A DNA stretch of 7,969 nt from contig JAUXNZ010000070.1 of assembly GCA_030682595.1 (NCBI GenBank), forward strand, positions 1 to 7,969, read 5' to 3'. This document shows positions 5,122-7,969 of this stretch, piece by piece (position 1 is the first letter of the stretch; each line of letters begins with the position of its first letter). The stretch is from Rhodocyclaceae bacterium (GTDB lineage: Bacteria; Pseudomonadota; Gammaproteobacteria; Burkholderiales; Rhodocyclaceae). Made by a program: the position numbers and the translations under genes. The notes beneath the pieces were generated by a model that did not search any database, was not told where the DNA came from, and was given only the letters and a program-made list of their open reading frames with translations.

Positions 5122-6594
5122 TCAATCCGTGGCGTCCGGCGTGATGCGGCCGGCCAGATAGCGCTCGAGGTGGCGGTCGGTGATGTTGATGTGGCTGACA
5201 AACCAGTCCAGCAACAGGAACTGACAGCGGAAGGCCAGGCGTAATGAGGAGGTTTTGCCGTGATGGATTTCCGCCGCGAAGATGTCGAGAAACTCGCGAA
5301 ACTTTTCGTGCTGCTGGCGGTGCTCGACAAACGGCGAATGCGGGTAGTCATGCGCCTGCATCAGGAGTTCCTCGGTGGCGAAATGTTCGGCCGTCCATTC
5401 GACCAGCTTGCCGACCAGGTGTCCGGCGGCGCCGGGTGAGTCCTGTTGCAGGGCTTCCGAGAGGGCGACGATCTGGCTGAAAATCGCCTGGTGCATGCCA
5501 TCCAGCCCGGCCAGGCCCAGCAGGTATTCCGGATGCCAGTGCGTGGCGCTGTCGGTTTCGCCGGCTTCGCCCGGATGGACGCTGCCGCGAATGTTATGGG
5601 CCTGACGGCAACGCTGCCAATACACCGCCGCCGGCGTGTCGCCCGGGTTGTGTTCCAGGCAGTCGCCGAACAGGGTCAGCGCATCCTCCATGCGACGGAA
5701 GTGGTAGTGGGCGAGCGCATTTTCAAAGGTGTCCAGGCTGGCCAGCTTGGCCGCCTTGAGCGGCGCCGGATCGGCGTCGAAGACCTCGTAGATCGATTGC
5801 GCCAGGTGCTTGCCGCGCACGCGCACGCGATCGATGAAGCGGATCGAGAAATCGGCGGGGTGGCGAATGCTGTTGAGCGTGTGCTGGGTGATCAGGATCG
5901 GCGTCTGGTAGGTCTTGGTCAGGGCCTCGACGCGCGACGCCAGGTTGACGGCGTCGCTGATCACGGTGACCTCCATGCGGCTCGCGCCGCCAATCACCCC
6001 CAGCATCAACAAGCCGGAATTCATGCCGATGCCGATCTTCACCTCGCTGGCGCCGCGCCGCTCCGGGTGGTCCGGCGGCAGTTTGGTGAGCAACTGGGTA
6101 CGCTGGGCATTGAAATGATTGAGTTCGGCCAGCATGCTGATTGCCGCGGCGAGGGCGTCATCGCCCCGCGCCGGGAACAGCGCCATGACCGAATCGCCGA
6201 TGTATTTGTCGATGAAGCCGCCGTGCGCCAGCACCACCGGCTCCATGAAGCTCAGATAGGCGTTGATGAAATCGAAGCACTGCTGCGGCGACATGCGTTC
6301 CGACATCGAGGCGAAGCCGCGAATATCGGAGAACAGGATCGTCATTTTCTTTTCGGCCTGGTTGCCCCAGTCGACGTCGAGAATGCTTTCCTTGCCCAGC
6401 AGTTCGAGGAGTTGCGGGGGAACGAAGCGCGCATAGGCCGCCTGCACCTGGGAGAGCCGCCGTTCGACCCCCTGGCGGGTGGCCACCTCGGCTTCCATGC
6501 GTGCGCGCTGGCGCCGCAATTCGTCATCCGGGCGGGCGGCTTGCAAGGGGTTGGCGTTGATATCCATGGTGCCGGGCTTGGTCATTTGCCCCAT
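5122..6594 (-). CDS. Class III adenylate cyclase fused to a C-terminal hemerythrin domain
   Basis: The protein has 490 residues from this start. A charged helical stretch at about 22-55 leads into a cyclase transducer-like ARFVPPQLLELLG segment, then the cyclase domain at about 82-270. All catalytic positions are present: metal aspartates D90 (FSDIRGF) and D134 (DKYIGD), Lys130 and Thr210 for adenine selection, and N217 and R221 for the transition state (TVISDAVNLASR). A TPR-like segment follows (about 285-335). Residues 360-482 form a hemerythrin domain with all seven di-iron ligands: H368, H404, E408, H425, H429, H468 and D473. Bacterial hemerythrins bind O2 or NO, so cyclic AMP output controlled by one of these is the inference. 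The start is uncertain. The frame extends to an ATG at 6678, inside the rpsU leader and promoter region, which is unlikely; ATGs at 6594, 6585 and 6567 are candidates, none with a strong ribosome-binding site. It is divergent from rpsU and upstream of a second cyclase gene. Confidence 0.93.
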   Translation of the reverse strand: MGQMTKPGTMDINANPLQAARPDDELRRQRARMEAEVATRQGVERRLSQVQAAYARFVPPQLLELLGKESILDVDWGNQAEKKMTILFSDIRGFASMSERMSPQQCFDFINAYLSFMEPVVLAHGGFIDKYIGDSVMALFPARGDDALAAAISMLAELNHFNAQRTQLLTKLPPDHPERRGASEVKIGIGMNSGLLMLGVIGGASRMEVTVISDAVNLASRVEALTKTYQTPILITQHTLNSIRHPADFSIRFIDRVRVRGKHLAQSIYEVFDADPAPLKAAKLASLDTFENALAHYHFRRMEDALTLFGDCLEHNPGDTPAAVYWQRCRQAHNIRGSVHPGEAGETDSATHWHPEYLLGLAGLDGMHQAIFSQIVALSEALQQDSPGAAGHLVGKLVEWTAEHFATEELLMQAHDYPHSPFVEHRQQHEKFREFLDIFAAEIHHGKTSSLRLAFRCQFLLLDWFVSHINITDRHLERYLAGRITPDATD

Positions 6595-6622
6595 TGTATG
6601 CAAAACAGAAAAGACTTTTGCT

Positions 6623-6650
6623 TTGACAATCAAAAAGAAACGGCTAGAAT
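6623..6650 (+). promoter_or_regulatory. Sigma70-type promoter of rpsU
   Basis: A perfect -35 hexamer TTGACA (6623-6628) and a near-consensus -10 TAGAAT (6645-6650) are separated by 16 bases in an AT-rich stretch. Transcription would begin near 6657 and give a leader of about 35 bases before rpsU. A strong promoter is expected for a ribosomal protein gene that also feeds the downstream primase gene. Confidence 0.82.
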
Positions 6651-6691
6651 GCGCGCCTTTCTGCTTCAACCCATCCATTCAGGAAATTCGC

Positions 6692-6904
6692 ATGCCCGGT
6701 ATTCGTGTCAAGGAAAACGAGCCTTTCGAGGTTGCCATCCGCCGCTTCAAGCGCACCATCGAGAAGGCCGGTACGCTCACTGAATTGCGTTCAAGAGAGT
6801 TTTACGAAAAGCCCACCTCCGAGCGCAAGCGCAAGTTGTCCGCTGCCGTGAAGCGCCATCACAAGCGCATCCGCAGCCAGCTCCTGCCGCCGAAGATGTA
6901 TTAA
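6692..6904 (+). CDS. rpsU: 30S ribosomal protein bS21
   Basis: The 70-residue, strongly basic protein is S21 of the small ribosomal subunit, which assists base pairing of mRNA with the 3' end of 16S rRNA during initiation. It shows the family pattern throughout: MPGIRVKENEPFEVAIRR, then FKRTIEKAG, then LRSREFYEKP, and a C-terminal run of lysines and arginines (ERKRK, KRHHKRIRSQ) ending LLPPKMY. Length and ending are typical of proteobacterial S21. The ATG at 6692 is preceded by AGGA at 6681-6684. The gene leads the rpsU-yqeY-dnaG cluster and has its own strong promoter and downstream hairpins, allowing far more S21 than primase to be made. Confidence 0.97.
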   Translation: MPGIRVKENEPFEVAIRRFKRTIEKAGTLTELRSREFYEKPTSERKRKLSAAVKRHHKRIRSQLLPPKMY

Positions 6905-6914
6905 TTCACTGGCC

Positions 6915-6932
6915 GCCTGCACCACGGCAGGC
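6915..6932 (+). other. Stem-loop downstream of rpsU
   Basis: GCCTGC (6915-6920) and GCAGGC (6927-6932) form a perfect six-pair stem with a six-base loop, ten bases after the rpsU stop. No T-run follows. It could stabilise the rpsU mRNA 3' end or act together with the stronger hairpin at 6967. Confidence 0.5.
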
Positions 6933-6966
6933 AGACCTGATTGAGCAGCAGGCGCTAGTAGCCGAT

Positions 6967-6996
6967 ACCGCCCCGGTGACCACTGCGGGCGGTTTT
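6967..6996 (+). terminator. Intrinsic terminator (probably partial) between rpsU and yqeY
   Basis: ACCGCCC (6967-6973) pairs with GGGCGGT (6987-6993), followed by a short T-run reaching 6996 and a T-rich stretch beyond it. It ends only 26 bases before the yqeY start, with no obvious promoter in between, so read-through must express yqeY and dnaG. This mirrors the attenuating terminator between rpsU and dnaG described in Escherichia coli. Confidence 0.72.
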
Positions 6997-7021
6997 GTCA
7001 TTTCTGGTTTCGGAGAATGAG

Positions 7022-7465
7022 ATGTCCTTGAAAGCCCGCATCATCGAAGACATGAAACTCGCCATGAAGGCGAAGGAGGCCGCCCGCCTCGGCGCCATCC
7101 GTCTGCTGCTGGCTGCCATCAAGCAGCGCGAAGTGGATGAGCGCATCGAACTTGACGATGCGGCGGTCATCGCCGTCATCGAAAAGATGCTGGAGCAGCG
7201 CAAGGATTCGATTACCCAATACGAGGCCGCCAAGCGTCAGGATCTGGCCGATGCAGAGAAATTCGAGATCGAAGTACTGACGGCGTACATGCCACAGGCC
7301 ATGAGCACCGATGCAGTCGCGGCGATCATTGCCGAAGCGCTTGCCGCTTCCGGCGCAACATCTCCGGCGGACATGGGCAAGGTGATGGCGCTGGTCAAGC
7401 CGCGGATTGCCGGACGCGCCGACATGGGCGAAGTCTCGAAGCTGGTCAAAGCGAAGCTGGCCTGA
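7022..7465 (+). CDS. yqeY: GatB/YqeY-domain protein
   Basis: The 147-residue cytoplasmic protein matches the YqeY family across its length: an opening SLKARIIEDMKLAMKAKEAARLGAIRLL, an IKQREVDER segment, QRKDSITQYEAA, then AYMPQ and a C-terminal region with MGKVMALVKPRIAGRADMGEVSKLVK. The C-terminal domain is related to the tRNA-binding tail of the GatB subunit of amidotransferases. The free-standing family has no firmly established reaction, and a tRNA-related role is inferred from that homology. The ATG at 7022 has GGAG at 7012-7015, six bases upstream; a TTG at 6995 in the same frame lies in the terminator's T-run and is rejected. Its place between rpsU and dnaG is a common proteobacterial arrangement. 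Confidence 0.95.
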   Translation: MSLKARIIEDMKLAMKAKEAARLGAIRLLLAAIKQREVDERIELDDAAVIAVIEKMLEQRKDSITQYEAAKRQDLADAEKFEIEVLTAYMPQAMSTDAVAAIIAEALAASGATSPADMGKVMALVKPRIAGRADMGEVSKLVKAKLA

Positions 7466-7501
7466 TCGTCCAGCGGCGCATAATTTGCGCATGACTTGTC
7501 A

Positions 7502-7969
7502 ATGATCCCGGACAGCTTTATTCAGGAACTGCTTGCGCGCGTTGATATCGTCGACGTCGTCGAGCGCTACGTCCCGCTGAAAAAGGCGGGCGCAAATTAC
7601 CAGGCCTGCTGTCCGTTTCACTCCGAAAAAACCCCTTCGTTTACCGTCAGTCCGGCCAAGCAGTTTTTTCACTGTTTCGGCTGTGGCGCCCACGGCAGCG
7701 CCGTGGGCTTCGTCATGCAGTATGCCGGGCTCGGATTTGTCGAGGCCGTGGAGGAGCTTGCCAATAGCCTCGGCATGCCCGTGCCGCGCGAGGCTGGCGC
7801 GCACTCACAACAAAAGGCGCGCCAGGCGCCACTGACCGAGCGCATGGCGCTGGCCGCGCGTTTCTACAAGGAACAGCTCAAGGCGTCGGGCAAGGCCATC
7901 GACTACCTCAAGGGGCGTGGCCTGACGGGCGAAATCGCCGCGCGCTATGGCCTGGGCTACGCGCCTGAC
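7502..7969 (+). CDS. dnaG: DNA primase, N-terminal part (3' end outside window)
   Basis: The frame opens with MIPDSFIQELLARVDIVDVV and stays open to the right edge, giving 156 residues of a protein usually near 600. It contains the CHC2 zinc-binding domain, with CPFH at residues 40-43 and CFGC at 61-64 supplying the four zinc ligands. SEKTPSFTVSP lies between them, and HGSAVGFVMQY follows. Near the edge, IDYLKGRGLTGEIAARYGLGYAP is the usual entry into the catalytic core. DnaG synthesises RNA primers for replication at the fork with DnaB helicase. No good ribosome-binding site precedes the ATG at 7502. A four-codon frame starting at ATG 7491 ends in TGA overlapping this start, so weak or coupled translation is possible. 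The gene is 36 bases after yqeY. Confidence 0.96.
   Translation, partial: MIPDSFIQELLARVDIVDVVERYVPLKKAGANYQACCPFHSEKTPSFTVSPAKQFFHCFGCGAHGSAVGFVMQYAGLGFVEAVEELANSLGMPVPREAGAHSQQKARQAPLTERMALAARFYKEQLKASGKAIDYLKGRGLTGEIAARYGLGYAPD

Noticed and set aside
6622..6633. TTGA and TCAA half-sites upstream of the oxygen-sensor cyclase, suggesting an FNR box
   Set aside because: The half-sites are only three bases apart, whereas FNR sites need six between TTGA and TCAA, and the left half is part of the rpsU -35 hexamer.
5446..6783. 445-codon open frame on the plus strand opposite the cyclase-hemerythrin gene
   Set aside because: It mirrors the codons of the clearly conserved cyclase and hemerythrin domains, runs on through the rpsU promoter and into rpsU in a wrong frame, and has no family features.

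Overview
The window is GC-rich, gene-dense bacterial chromosome, most likely betaproteobacterial and perhaps Rhodocyclales-like. The basis is the order rpsU-yqeY-dnaG, a 70-residue S21 of proteobacterial type, a QorA-type quinone reductase and a small orphan ParA. The lineage is an inference from gene content and protein character; no database comparison was made.

Layout: (1) 1-2180, plus strand: the 3' end of an EVE-domain gene, a TauE/SafE-family membrane transporter whose start overlaps the EVE stop, and a cytoplasmic GGDEF protein 10 bases further on. These probably form one transcription unit. (2) 2181-3105: a small orphan ParA-type ATPase gene on the minus strand, enclosed by two ~90-base imperfect inverted repeats. 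Each repeat begins right after the stop codon of a flanking convergent gene and ends in a G-rich tract. (3) 3106-4089, minus strand: NADPH:quinone oxidoreductase. (4) 4201-6594, minus strand: two class III nucleotide cyclase genes in tandem. The upstream one carries a complete catalytic set plus a C-terminal hemerythrin domain with all seven iron ligands. The downstream one has the domain but lacks the transition-state asparagine. (5) 6623-7969, plus strand: a strong sigma70-type promoter, rpsU, an intrinsic terminator, yqeY and the 5' part of dnaG, which is the macromolecular-synthesis operon arrangement.

The most interesting content is signalling. A probable oxygen- or NO-responsive adenylate cyclase (cyclase-hemerythrin fusion) lies next to a second, incomplete cyclase that could be its partner or a pseudoenzyme. 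Nearby is a GGDEF protein whose signature reads GGAEF but whose c-di-GMP inhibitory site (RxxD) is intact, so it looks like a c-di-GMP receptor rather than a synthase. The inverted-repeat-bounded ParA cassette is the main structural oddity. No tRNA, rRNA, CRISPR array, transposase or integrase was seen.
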